Below are positions 1 through 10,751 of a DNA stretch of 64,000 nt, piece after piece. The DNA comes from Clavaria fumosa. Its lineage: Eukaryota; Basidiomycota; Agaricomycetes; Agaricales; Clavariaceae. Numbering within the stretch: position 1 is the first letter of the stretch; each line of letters starts with the position of its first letter. The position numbers and the translations under genes are program-made. Below the pieces are notes generated by a model, which was given only the letters and a program-made list of their open reading frames with translations, was not told the origin of the DNA and did not search any database. The stretch spans positions 1,860,001-1,924,000 of the forward strand of contig OX637804.1 of NCBI GenBank assembly GCA_951802425.1, in the 5' to 3' direction.

Positions 1-44
1 CATCGTCATAAAAGATTTTTTTATTAAAAAAAAGGCCAGGACAA

Positions 45-2525
45 ATGTCGGAGGACGACGTTTCACGCACGCCTCCCTCTCCGGCGTCGACGCTATCACC
101 ACCGCCTTCGTCATCAAGTACTCCCCCTTTGCCTTCTCCGCAGCCACAGCAGCAGCGCACGCTGCACCAGAACAGCGTCGACCCCAACGCCCGCTGGCTC
201 GTGCAGAAATTTGGCGGGACTAGTGTCGGCAAGTTTCCTGTCAAGATCGCGCGAGGTATCGTCTCGTAAGTGGTCTCCCCATGGACGATACACACCCACT
301 GCCCTCCTTTCCTCCCCTTCCTCAGTCTCTCTCTCACTATGAGCAATGTGACGGACAACTGACAATCTCAAGCAGGAAATACATCGACGCTAACAGAGTC
401 GCCGTCGTCTGCTCCGCCCGCTCGGGCACCAACAAAGCAGCGGGGACGACGAATCTCCTCTTGCGGGCCGCCTCGCAGACGCTCAAACAGCCTCGCCTCA
501 CCTCTGCCTCAAACCCCGCCTCCGCCACGGGCGCAAGGCTTTTTGGCGCCGGGTGCAACGGTTATAGCAACGGCAACCAGTATGGCTTCCTCTCCCCCTC
601 CTCGTCTTCCTCTAGCGTCCCCGCCTCCCCCGCGCAACCCTCCTCCTACACGCCGCCCTTACTGTCCTCGTCCACTTCGTCCGCCTACGACGTCCCACCT
701 GCAGCGACGACGAACGGCGCCTCGCTCGCGGTGCTCGCAGTGCCACGTGCGGGCCAGCTGACGCCCGAGTTCAACGTCACGATCGACATGATCCGCGCGG
801 AGCACCTCAGCGCTGCGCGAGGGGCGGTGCAGGACGAGGCGATCCTCCAGGAGCTAGAAGGTGAGATCGAGCGGGACTGTGACTGGCTCAGGAACTTTTT
901 GTTTGCGGCCCATGTTCGTTGCACTCAATTGCGGGTTGTTATTGGGCGGCTGACGGGTTTTGCAGATCATCGATGAGATCTCGCCTCGTTCAACGAATAG
1001 CATTATTGGCCTTGGCGAACGGCTGGCGTGCAAGATCATGACCGCTGTTATGCGTGACCAGGCACGATTTTTCATCGTTTCTTTCTCACTCGTGCTGAGG
1101 TGCTGCGGCACCAGGGCATCGACGCAGAATATGTGTCATTAGAAGATATCGTCCCAGTGGCGCTCGAGCGCGACGGCGCCGCCGACAACGCGCCCCTCGA
1201 CCAGCCCTTCTTCGACCGACTGGCCGCCGCGGTGAGCGAGCGCATACAGCTATGCGGGGCACGCGTCCCTGTCGTCACCGGTCAGTCCGCCCTCCCGCGC
1301 ACGCGCTTTCCGAGACTGACACGCTTACTTCTTCCCCCGTGTGTATTCCCCCACCTGCTGTGCCGTGCCGCCCTCCAGGGTACTTTGGCGCGGTCCCAGG
1401 GTCGCTGCTCGAGCAAGTCGGGCGCGGGTACACAGACGTGCTGGCCGCACTGCTCGCGGGTGGGGTCGGCGCAGCGGAGCTGCAAATCTGGAAGGAAGTC
1501 GACGGGATCTTCACTGCGGACCCACGCAAGGTGCCCACGGCGCGGCTGCTCCCGGTCGTTTCGCCGGATGAGGCGGCCGAGCTGACGTACTATGGGAGCG
1601 AGGTGATCCATCCGTTCGCTATGGAGCAGGTGGGCTGCGTTATGTTTTTTTCAGCCCCTGCCGTGCACGATTGCTAACGAAGGCACGATGCGCAGGCCAT
1701 CAAGCGGAAGATACCTATCCGTATCAAAAACGTTGACAACCCGCGGGGCGGGGGGACGGTGATTTACCCGGACCTGGACGTGGACGCGGCGGCGGACCTG
1801 CAGCACGGGCTGGGCCCGTTCGCGCTGCCGGAGCCGCCGTCGCTGCTGGACCCGACGCGGCTGACGGAATCGGCTCCAGAGCATCAGCACCCGCAGTCGC
1901 AGGCCCACCGGCACCGGGTGCCGACGGCGGTGACGATCAAGGAGCGTGTGATGGTGCTCAACGTGAGCTCTAACCGCAAGAGCCTGAGCCATGGCTTCTT
2001 GGCGCAGACGTTTGGCACGCTGCATCGCTTTGGTGTTGCGGTGGATTTGATTAGTACGAGCGAGGTGCATGTGAGCATGGCGATTTCGGATGAGCTGCCG
2101 AAGAAGGTGCTTGGTCGGTTGGTGTCGGAGCTGAATAAGTGTGGGCAGGTGGGGACGTTGTTTCTGCTTCTGTTTTTTTTCTTTCTTTTCTTTTTTCTTC
2201 CTTGTATGTCTCTTCTTTGCTGATGGCACTGCAGGTCTCCGCGCACGGTGACATGGCCATTTTGTCCCTCGTCGGCAGGCAGATGCGGAACATGGTTGGC
2301 ATCGCTGGACGCATGTTTACGACGCTGGCACGGGGAAACGTAAATATTGAGATGATCAGCCAGGGGGCGAGCGAGATCAATATCTCATGTGTCATCGCCA
2401 GGAAGGACGCGGTGAAGGCGCTGAATCTTATACATCAGAGCTGCTTGCAGGTCAGACCAGAGGCATTTGCTAAGAGCAGTGAGTTTTCCCTTTCTTTTTT
2501 TTTTGGGGACTGGTTACGGTGGTGA
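45..2525 (+). CDS. HOM3: Aspartokinase (aspartate kinase), seven exons
   Basis: Phosphorylates L-aspartate, the first step to threonine, methionine and homoserine; cytosolic. Frame-consistent exons: 45-265, 376-913, 966-1046, 1100-1280, 1379-1629, 1696-2148, 2235-2525 (about 671 aa). The kinase lysine motif VQKFGGTSVGK is in exon 1. EISPRSTNSIIGLGER (exon 3), GRGYTDVLAALLAGG and EVDGIFTADPRKV (exon 5) are the classic amino-acid-kinase motifs. Two C-terminal ACT-type regulatory stretches follow (near 1950-2140 and 2235-2400), fitting threonine feedback control. The first 50 residues are Ser/Pro-rich, and exon 2 holds an insertion of about 80 Ser/Pro/Gly-rich residues (roughly 500-740) between kinase motifs. 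The last 25 codons after HQSCLQ look unlike the family, so a further intron with donor at 2450 is possible. The intron before 1100 only keeps frame with donor GTTATG at 1047. Confidence 0.95.
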
Positions 2526-2803
2526 CACGGCTTTTTAGATGGTTCGAGGCCAGTATAGCTTTCCTTTTCTTTGTTTTCTGTGCCCTTTTACGTCTCCCGT
2601 TTGCACCGCGGTCTTGGTTGTTGAAGATCTCCACTGATAGAATTAATGTATCCACATTACTTAGAGCAATCGCCGAGTGTCATCCATGTGTTGATGAGCA
2701 ACGCAACAAAGCGATGTGAATTTTTTAGACAACGCGGGGTGTGACTGCGCGTGATCCTGGCTCTGCATCGTTTACCTTCCTGGCACTGGCACACAACACG
2801 CGC

Positions 2804-5800
2804 ATGGCGGATCCCTCGGCGTCCTTCAAGGATGTCCCTGAATTATACGAGGTGAGCGGCTCTCTCTAGCTGCCGTGCGCGCTCTCGCCCTTGCGCACGA
2901 CACTCACGAGATCCCTCCTTTGCAAGGTGGAATTGGGCGAGTCGCTCGCAGCGAGGACGGAGAGTCTGGGTTCGTTGCTCCCTCTCTCTCTCTCACACTC
3001 TTTTTCTGCGGGTGTGTGCGGTGTCTGACTGGCGCGGGCGCACGCTGGCGCCGTTCCCCAACAGCTACGTTTCGCGAACTCGGGCCGCCAGACCTTGTCC
3101 ACGTCGTCAAGAGCACCGGCCGCGCAGGCTCGCTCGAGGTGGGGCTCTTTCTTGCTTTGCTGTTTCCTCCCTCTCCCTGCATGCTACCCTGCTGCAAAAC
3201 TGTCGTTGCCTTTTGACCGCACACACAGCTGACCCAGTCCACACTACAGCTCGGCTCGTATCACTACATCTCGGGCGTCGATGCATCGTCCTCCGCGTCG
3301 CTTGCCGCGTACATCAACTCGCTCACCTACGCCATCGAGGACAACTCGACGTGGTTCTCGAAGAGTTCTGCCTGGAAAGTCCGCAATGGGTGCTACTGGT
3401 ACGCAGGCAGCCCATCCATTCTTCTTGCAAATACCCGTCCACTGCGCTTTTGAGCGACCTTGGTTATCTACTTTTTTAATTAAAAAAATGACGACGTTGT
3501 GGTCTATTTTTCAGCTGCTTCAATGCGTTCTCTCGCGTGGATATGCGCGTGGACGTCAAGATACCCGGAGGCGTGAACGCTTATCTGATAGACCTGCGCG
3601 GGGAACGGTGCGTCTTTCACTTCCCCTACTTGTCACTTTGTCAAAGGCTGTACACACGAGCCTGAGATGCGCCCCGCAGCCACGAAGCAACGCCTGAAAT
3701 GTGGCAAGAAACCTATATATCTGCGCTCATCCGCTCGATACTCTACGCGGACGACCCCGTGTACTGGATCGACGCGTATCGCAAGCTCGACCCTATCACG
3801 AGCCTCGAGGGCGAGCTGCGATTTTTGCAGGCGGTGGAGCAGCTGTTCATGAAGGGTGAGGACTGTCTGCTAGTCTCACGGATTATTGGGGTCGCGCTGA
3901 GGTCACCCACCCCGCATTGGCAGGCTGGCAGGTAGGTTCAGATGCAGAGATCCAAGTGGCCTCTGTCGTGTCAAACCATCTTGTTACGGCTGTCATGAAA
4001 TACTTCGGGGATAGCGGGAGATACCAGCGGGCGGCAAACCTGTTTGAGAAGCTTTCTGCGAGGGAGCCGGAAATCGCGTCCCTCTTGGCGCGGAGTTACA
4101 TCGGAATGAGTGAGCCGTGTCTGATGCCGTTGCTTCTTGCGGTGTTGTCCCTGATCGTGTATGGCGCGACATTGGTCCACAGACGAGGAAGTGAAGGCTG
4201 TCCAGATCATGGCCGCGGCGATGAGGCAGACCCCTCAGTCATACACTCTATTGCATGTGCAGTGTGACTTCCTCCGCTCGAAAGGCAAGCACGACTGGGC
4301 GCTTAAGCTTGCGAGACAAGCCGTCAACTGTGCCCCGAGCGAATTCGTGACCTGGGAGAAGTTGACCGAGTCATATATTGATCTCGGACAGTACGAGTCG
4401 GTGCGTCGAAAAAAAGGGAACCGCGTTTTGTATGCAGAGGCTCATCGAAGGGGCAGGCGTTACTCACACTTAATTCTTGTCCAATGTTCACATTCAACGG
4501 GAGAGATATGCATCGCAACCTTCCGGTGGCAAAGTCTCATCTACCGTTCAATCGGCCGATCGGAGAAGCGTTGCCTGAAAAACAGAAGACGGAAGACGAC
4601 GAGGTTATTCATTGATATGCAATTGCAGGCACGGCCCATGAACTTAATTAGTTCTTCCTTTCCTCTCTAGGCGGACCCTGCGCTGCAACGGCTGCCGGCT
4701 CCGGGCCTTCGCGGCACCTGGGCGCGCGCATACGCGCTGCTGACGCGCCTTGTGTCCCGAGTTGGGTGGGACGAACTCCTTAAGGCGCGGAGCGCGGTGT
4801 TCGTCATGGAGGAGGAATACCGGATGCAGAAGGCGCAGGCGGACGTGCAGCAACACATCCACGGCGGCACGAATGGCGGGAGCACTCTGCCCGAGGTCGA
4901 TGATAGTGAGTTGGTCCCGGCCCCACGTGGGACGGGCGGGGACGAGGCAGACGACGACGCGTCGATCAGGGGGATGGCGTCGCCGTCGCGCGAGCGGATC
5001 GGTGCGTCGGAGGCGGACGTCCCGCCCGCGCCGTCGGACTTGCCGACGATCGTGATATCGGGCACCGAACCGGACGCCGAGGCGGATATTGGAGATACTA
5101 AAGGAAACGAGCGCAAGGAGAAGAAGACGGTAAAGACGAGCAATAAGGAGAATGGGATAGAAGAGATGGATACGCTGGAAAAGCCAATGCAAAGCGCCTC
5201 GAGGGAAGAGGGCCAGGAGCAGCCGAGCCCGAATTCGCAACATGAGACATATTCGTTTAGTAACAAGAGGCTGTGTGAGCGATGGCTGGACAACCTATTC
5301 ATGGTGCTGTACGAGGTAACTGACCTTCCTATATCTTCGACTTTGGTGGTGCTGATGCTGTGGTGGAGGATCTCCGAGTGTGGACCATCTTCCGGGCCGA
5401 AGTTGCCCATTTCAAGACGCAACACGTCGCATATCGCAAAACTGCGCTAGAGTGGGAAATACTAGGAGATCTCGGGGTGCGACTGCACCACAAGGAAGAG
5501 GCAAAGGAAGCGTATCAGCGCTGCCTGGATTCCCAGCGGTACTCTCATAAGCCTTGGATGAAACTGATGGAGATGTATGCCGATGAAGGAGACATACAAC
5601 GGTGCATTCAAACGGCCATTCGCGTAGCGGCGTACCAATATGCTGAATACACGGAAATGACGGTGAGCGTTGCTTGAGTCTGTTGACGGGATGCTGTTGG
5701 CGTAGACTGACTCGGCCTTTCCTCGCAGTATCCGACCACCATTGCAAAATGCTTCTTTAAGCTCGGTCAAATACATGGCCACGCCAAAATTCAGTTCACG

Positions 5801-5896
5801 CTCCTGAGCATGGGTCTCCCTGAACCTGTGCTCAGAATCATGGACAGCTATCTCCTGTATGGGAATGTATTCAAGGTTGAAGGATACGATTTTTGA
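2804..5896 (+). CDS. ChAPs family protein (Chs5p-Arf1p-binding, BCH1/BUD7-like) exomer subunit
   Basis: In yeast, ChAPs are TPR-rich cargo adaptors of the exomer coat that carries proteins such as chitin synthase from trans-Golgi to plasma membrane. The start ATG at 2804 gives a 16-codon first exon (to 2851), followed by exons 2927-2969, 3065 onward and more. Family hallmarks include GSYHYISGVD, NSLTYAIEDNSTWF, CFNAFSRVDMRVDVKIPGG and WQETYISALIRSILYADDP. TPR-type helices follow (AANLFEKLSAREPEIASLLA; AKEAYQRCLDSQRYSHKPW). A 49-codon exon at 4457-4603 carries NSCPMFTF and HLPFNRPIGEALPE; it is bounded by good splice sites in frame with its neighbours. A charged low-complexity insert (about 4890-5230) separates the TPR halves. 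The C-terminus ends near GNVFKVEGYDF. All introns are short. Identification rests on several conserved blocks in the right order. Confidence 0.93.
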
Positions 5897-6100
5897 GATG
5901 CTCGGAGCATAGATGACCATACCATCCCTACTGCTTTCTTTCCTTCTCTCTCCCTACCGACTCCTGTTTTTTAATTTATGTTCCCTAGGATTTCTACCTT
6001 CTGTCTAAATTGACTTGTTCGTATCCATTGTCATTGTCTGATGAGGAGGTTTGGTTTTGAGTGTTACATTGACTTGGGCTTAGCGGTGTCTCAAAGGAAC

Positions 6101-8755
6101 ATGTGGAACTTCAACTGCCTGTCCGCCTGGCGATGTCTGCCCCGTTGTCCGTCGCGAGTAGCTACTGTCCATCATCGGCCTTTCGCCATGCAAGCCTCCG
6201 TCCAGCCCCAGCGAGTCGACACCACTGCTCGTCTCGCAGAGCTCAGAAAGCTTATGAACGATCCCGAACACGCCGTCCAAGCCATCGTCGTTCCTACTGA
6301 GGATCAACGCGAGTCCATTTGCGACTGCTTCCCCCCAAGGTCCAATCTGACTCCTCTGCATTCTTATGCCCGTCAGATTTCAGCGAATACGTGGCGCCAT
6401 GCGACAGACGGCGGGAGTTCATAACTGGGTTTACCGGATCTGCAGGATGCGCGCTGATCACGCTCAAGGACGCCCTGCTCTTCACGGACGGCCGGTATCA
6501 CCTCCAAGCTGAGCAGCAGCTGGACAAGTGAGCCTTGGCCCTCGCCCTTAACTGGTTGTCCTCTCTGAACCCTTGTGCCGTCCAGGAATTGGACGCTCAT
6601 GAAAGTTGGTCTTTCTGGTAGGTGTCCCTTCCGTCATCCACGCGCCTTTTCTCCTTTTTGAAGGACTGAAAACAGATGTCCCAACATGGAAGGACTACTT
6701 GTCGAAGGTTTGAGCTGTCCTCATTCATAGTCGTTCTTCCTGACCGCGAGGCTGCACGCGTTTCTAGAATATCGAGGAAGGCGCTCAGATCGGGATCGAT
6801 CCCAATCTGATTCGAGCAGGTTCGGTTGACCCAAACATTCCATTTGGGCAGCATATCTTATGCACTCGACGTAGCGGACGCGAACTCGTTAAAAACGTCT
6901 CTACACTCTCGCAAAGCTCAACTAGTCTCCTTGAAGACGAACCTCGTCGACGTCGTATGGGGTGCGTCTCGACCGCCTCGCCCCAAAAACCAAGTATTCC
7001 CCTTAGACATCAAGTATTCTGGCGGGTACTCTTTCTTTTTATGAACGACCACTCTCATCCGTATTGACGTGCCGTGAAGGCGAATCATGCGAGGACAAAA
7101 TCAGAAGACTCCGCACAGAGCTCACGAAGGCGAAGGCGAAGGGCGTGATTGTCAGTGTGTTGGACGAGATTGCGTGGCTCTTCAATTTGCGCGGGCTCGA
7201 CATTGAGTACAACCCTGGTATGCTCCCTTATCTCTACCTTCATCTTGGCCTCCATGTCATCAATGGCACCATTAGTCTTCTTCTCATACGCGGTGGTGAC
7301 GCATGACGCTGTGAAGTTGTTCTTGGCCGAAGAACAAGCGAACGATGTTGTCCGCCATCACCTAGGCAAGCATGTTGAGGTTCTGCCCTATGACTCGTTC
7401 CCTGTGTATGTGAAGAGCCTTCCGGAGCAACTTGGATTGAGCAAGGATGCCGTAAGTCGATATCAATATCTATCTCGGCGTGTAAATTTTTGACAAAACT
7501 TGGGAATAACAGCGGCTTATCTTGGGAGAGACAGTCAGCTTGGCCATTGCGGAGGCGATTGGGAGTGTGCGGACTGTCATGTGTTCTTGATCTCTGGACG
7601 TTCATGTCTTTCTAGGACAACTACAACATTCAGACGTCCCCTGTAGAAAATCTCAAGGCCGTCAAGAATTCTACTGAAATCGAAGGCTTCCGACAATGCC
7701 ATGTTCGTGATGGAGCCGCGCTGGTCAGATATCTTGCTTGGCTCGAAGAGCAATTGCACAATGGTGTGCAGTTCACGGAGGCTGGTGCAGCAGACGTCTT
7801 GAAGAAGTTCAGATCGTGAGTCAAGACGATTGTGTATGCGGGCCAATGTTTTTGATCATGTAATATGATAGCGAGCTGGACCTATTCCAAGGCTTGTCTT
7901 TTGAGACCATCTCGGCGACGGGTCCTAATGCCGGTGCGTGTTGGCTCTTTCGATATTTTGCTTAATCACTTCATTCCGGTTGGCCAGCCATCGTGCACTA
8001 CAAGCCAGAACCTGGTGACATCATCAAACAAGACCAGGTGAGATTGCCGAGCGCCACCCCATACTTTGAAGCTCAGCTGCGTCAGATGTATTTGTGCGAC
8101 TCTGGGGGGCAATATTTAGACGGTACGACGGATGTTACGCGGACTCTACATTTCGGGAACCCAACGGTGGAAGAGAAGCGTCTATTCACGATGGTCCTTC
8201 AAGGCCACATCGCCGTCGCTACGGCTATCTTTCCCAAGGAGACCATTGGAGTCGCCCTCGACTCGTGGGCGCGACGAGCGTTATGGAAGGAGGGTCTCAA
8301 CTATCTTCATGGTACTGGCCATGGCGTTGGTCACTTCTTGAACGTGCATGAAGGGCCGCAGTCGCTCTCCTCGAGGACGGGCAAAGGAAACGCCCGGCTG
8401 AAAGCGGGCATGACGATTACGAACGAACCTGGTATCTATTTAGAGGGCAAGTTTGGGATCCGGATTGAGAGCGTCATGATAGTCCGGCCAGCAAAGATGC
8501 CGTACAGTGAGACGGGATATCTCACGTTCGAAACCGTCACGGTGGTGCGTTTCACGTTAGTCTGTCTTGAGCGTCTACAATATTTTGGTGCAGTGCCCGA
8601 TCCAGACGAAGCTGGTTGACCTTGACCTGTTGACGGCGGAGGAGAAAGGGTGGTTGAACAGTTATCATGCCGAGGTTTTTCAGAAGGTGTCACCTCTCCT
8701 TCAGAACGACGAGAGAGCATTGAAATGGTTGGAGAGAGGGTGCTCTGCGATCTGA
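6101..8755 (+). CDS. Xaa-Pro aminopeptidase P (M24B), possibly mitochondrially targeted
   Basis: Removes the N-terminal residue from peptides with proline in second position; two divalent metal ions (usually Mn2+) at the active site. The N-domain shows [21 protein letters not shown] and [16 protein letters not shown]. The catalytic domain shows the metal ligands in [35 protein letters not shown] and [17 protein letters not shown]. The C-terminus ends in WLERGCSAI. Several introns interrupt it. Two in-frame ATGs are plausible: 6101 gives an Arg-rich, acid-poor leader resembling a mitochondrial presequence, and 6188 gives the cytosolic form starting MQASVQP; a third lies at 6041. The intron just before the EYVAPCD exon has uncertain ends, with a donor at either the GTCCAT or the GTCCAA site. 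Length is about 600 residues, normal for eukaryotic APP. Confidence 0.93.
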
Positions 8756-9004
8756 AACCTTGGTACCAATAATGAGGAGCGAAAACATGTCCATTTCCTG
8801 CTCAGCTAGCGATACGATTAATTTTGCTAGCGAACGGAAGAGACCTGATCCGTGGTGAAATATTTACCTGTCTCGCAGGCAGCAGGAGTTGAGGGATTGG
8901 AGCGGGGTTAAGGTACGGCTTGAAACTCCGCCAAAGGCCATCCGCTCGGATAGTCTTTAACCGCCAAGGAGGGAGTGCAACTGGAACTTGTCAAGTTGTC
9001 GGCC

Positions 9005-10411
9005 ATGTCCCAGTCGCCTCCAGTTCAGCGATTCCAAACGACTGGTTCAACTGGCAACCGTCATGAGGAACTTAGCCGTCAAGAGGAGCTAATCAATGCA
9101 TACGAAGCCGAGGAGGAACGTATCATTAATCTCTTGTCGCGCAAGTTGGAGCAGGTACATTATTTCTTCCCTCCTCACCTGCGGCAATGGGTGTGACCTC
9201 GGATTGACATTGACCAAGCTACGAGAAGAAAAAATCGACTTAGAGAATGCTTTGGAGGCTGAGTCGGAGTCCCACGTCAATAGGCTCAGTCGCGAGCTTA
9301 CTGCTCTACGCGCGGTGCAACAAAATGGCGGTATCTCTGCCTATCCGTCCTCCGATGCCAGGAGCGGCTTGCCGGGGTACATGACCGTGTTGGACCCCAA
9401 TGCACCAACTCCAGACGTTATGTTGGACGCGATGAGGAGGGAGAACGAGCAGTTGAGAAACAAACTCGTCGATACAGAACGGGACTACATTCGCATATCG
9501 CGGCTGAATGAAATATATAGGGAAGAGCTGATTGAACACAGGAGAAAGGCATGTATATTTCCCTCCCTCCCCCGTAACTCCGCCACTATTCTAACCCTCC
9601 ACCTTGCAAGTTGGGTATCCCTGTCGACAGTTTGATAGGCCTGCCATCGGCAGATCCTTACTCGCAGCCGACGCATCGCAGATCAATATCCTCTGGCTCC
9701 TCACCGTCTTCTTCGATCCTACTGGCTCCCCCGCGTACCTATGCCTCACAACCGCCCAATGGCCTTGCCATCCTGCGCCCAGCCGACGCCGTACCCATCC
9801 CACGAGCCGCCACCCAACACCAACGCCCTACGTTCAACGGTACCTCGGAGGGCAACACGCCCCTCTCGCACTCACCTGCGTCTTCTGACTCCCCGTTCCC
9901 CTTCTCGCCCGTCACCTCCGCCGACCAGGCGAGCTTCGCCAGCGGCCACACCAGCCTGACCACGCCGCCCTCCTCCGCCTCTCTCACGTCCAACTTGCCC
10001 TCATCGTACTCGTCCTCGATGCGCACGCTGTCGTACCCCTCAGTGCCTCCGCCGTCACTCTCCTCGTCCTTTGGCTCCCCGCCCGTGCTGTACCACATCT
10101 TGCACCGCGACCCGTCCGGCTCCCCCAACGAGGGACCCAGTCGGCGCGAATCCGTCTCCCATAGACGCGGTAGCATCGGCTTCGATCGTGGTGTGGTCCA
10201 GCCGTCTCATGGGCTCCGTCCGGGCGCGGTGGGCCCCGGTAGCAGCCATAGCAGCAGCCGGCGTGCCAGCATCGAACGGGGCGCCAGGGTGGCGGAGACG
10301 GGCCAACTGGTTCCGCGTAGCCGTGCAGGCAGCCAGAGTGTCACCCTTCCATCCACGGAGGAAGTGTCGCCCCCTGCGACAGAAAATCGGGCGTCGAATG
10401 GGCGACCGTAA
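9005..10411 (+). CDS. Unknown protein: coiled coil followed by Ser/Pro-rich disordered tail
   Basis: Not recognised as a named family. The ATG at 9005 begins MSQSPPVQRF; the frame also opens at a GTG at 8975, but ATG is preferred. Exons are 9005-9154, 9219-9548 and 9611-10411, all joined in phase 0, giving about 426 residues. The first two exons encode heptad-rich helices (EELINAYEAEEERIINLL; REEKIDLENALEAESESH; ENEQLRNKLVDTERDYIRIS), so a coiled-coil scaffold is likely. The third exon is almost entirely Ser/Pro/Thr with basic patches (SHRRGSIGF; SSSRRASIERGAR) that resemble basophilic-kinase phosphorylation sites. The second intron keeps frame only with a GC-AG donor (AAG then GCATGT at 9549). 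Localisation and role cannot be inferred. Confidence 0.75.
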
Positions 10412-10751
10412 TTGTCACTATCAATCAATTGACCAGGTGTAATATTGACACTGAAAAGAAAAATATCTCTCTCCGCTCTCTTTCTGGTGTGCACACAACT
10501 GTATCGTACCAGTAGTAAATTGTACCTTATGAATTCCGCGCAGTACACTCTCGCCATTCCCACCTATGTACCATCATTCAGTTTGATGTAGGGTCGTGCT
10601 CCATGAGAGGCAAAGAAAATTCTGCTCATATATGATATACATGATATACACGATGGGGAACTTGTCAGATGGTAAAGCTACAGAGACATCGTAAACAAAA
10701 GACACCCACAAGCCCAATCGTTTGTTACTCTGAAAAATAGAGGGAAATTTT
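10412..10751. other. Convergent intergenic region
   Basis: This AT-rich stretch lies between the stop of the coiled-coil gene and the stop of the K+ channel gene. It should hold both 3' UTRs and polyadenylation sites. I see no further gene in it. Confidence 0.6.

Noticed and set aside
1651..2229. Long minus-strand frame opposite the aspartokinase exon 6
   Set aside because: It is an antisense shadow of a GC-rich exon: Arg/His-rich, no motif, and the plus strand has conserved aspartokinase sequence there.
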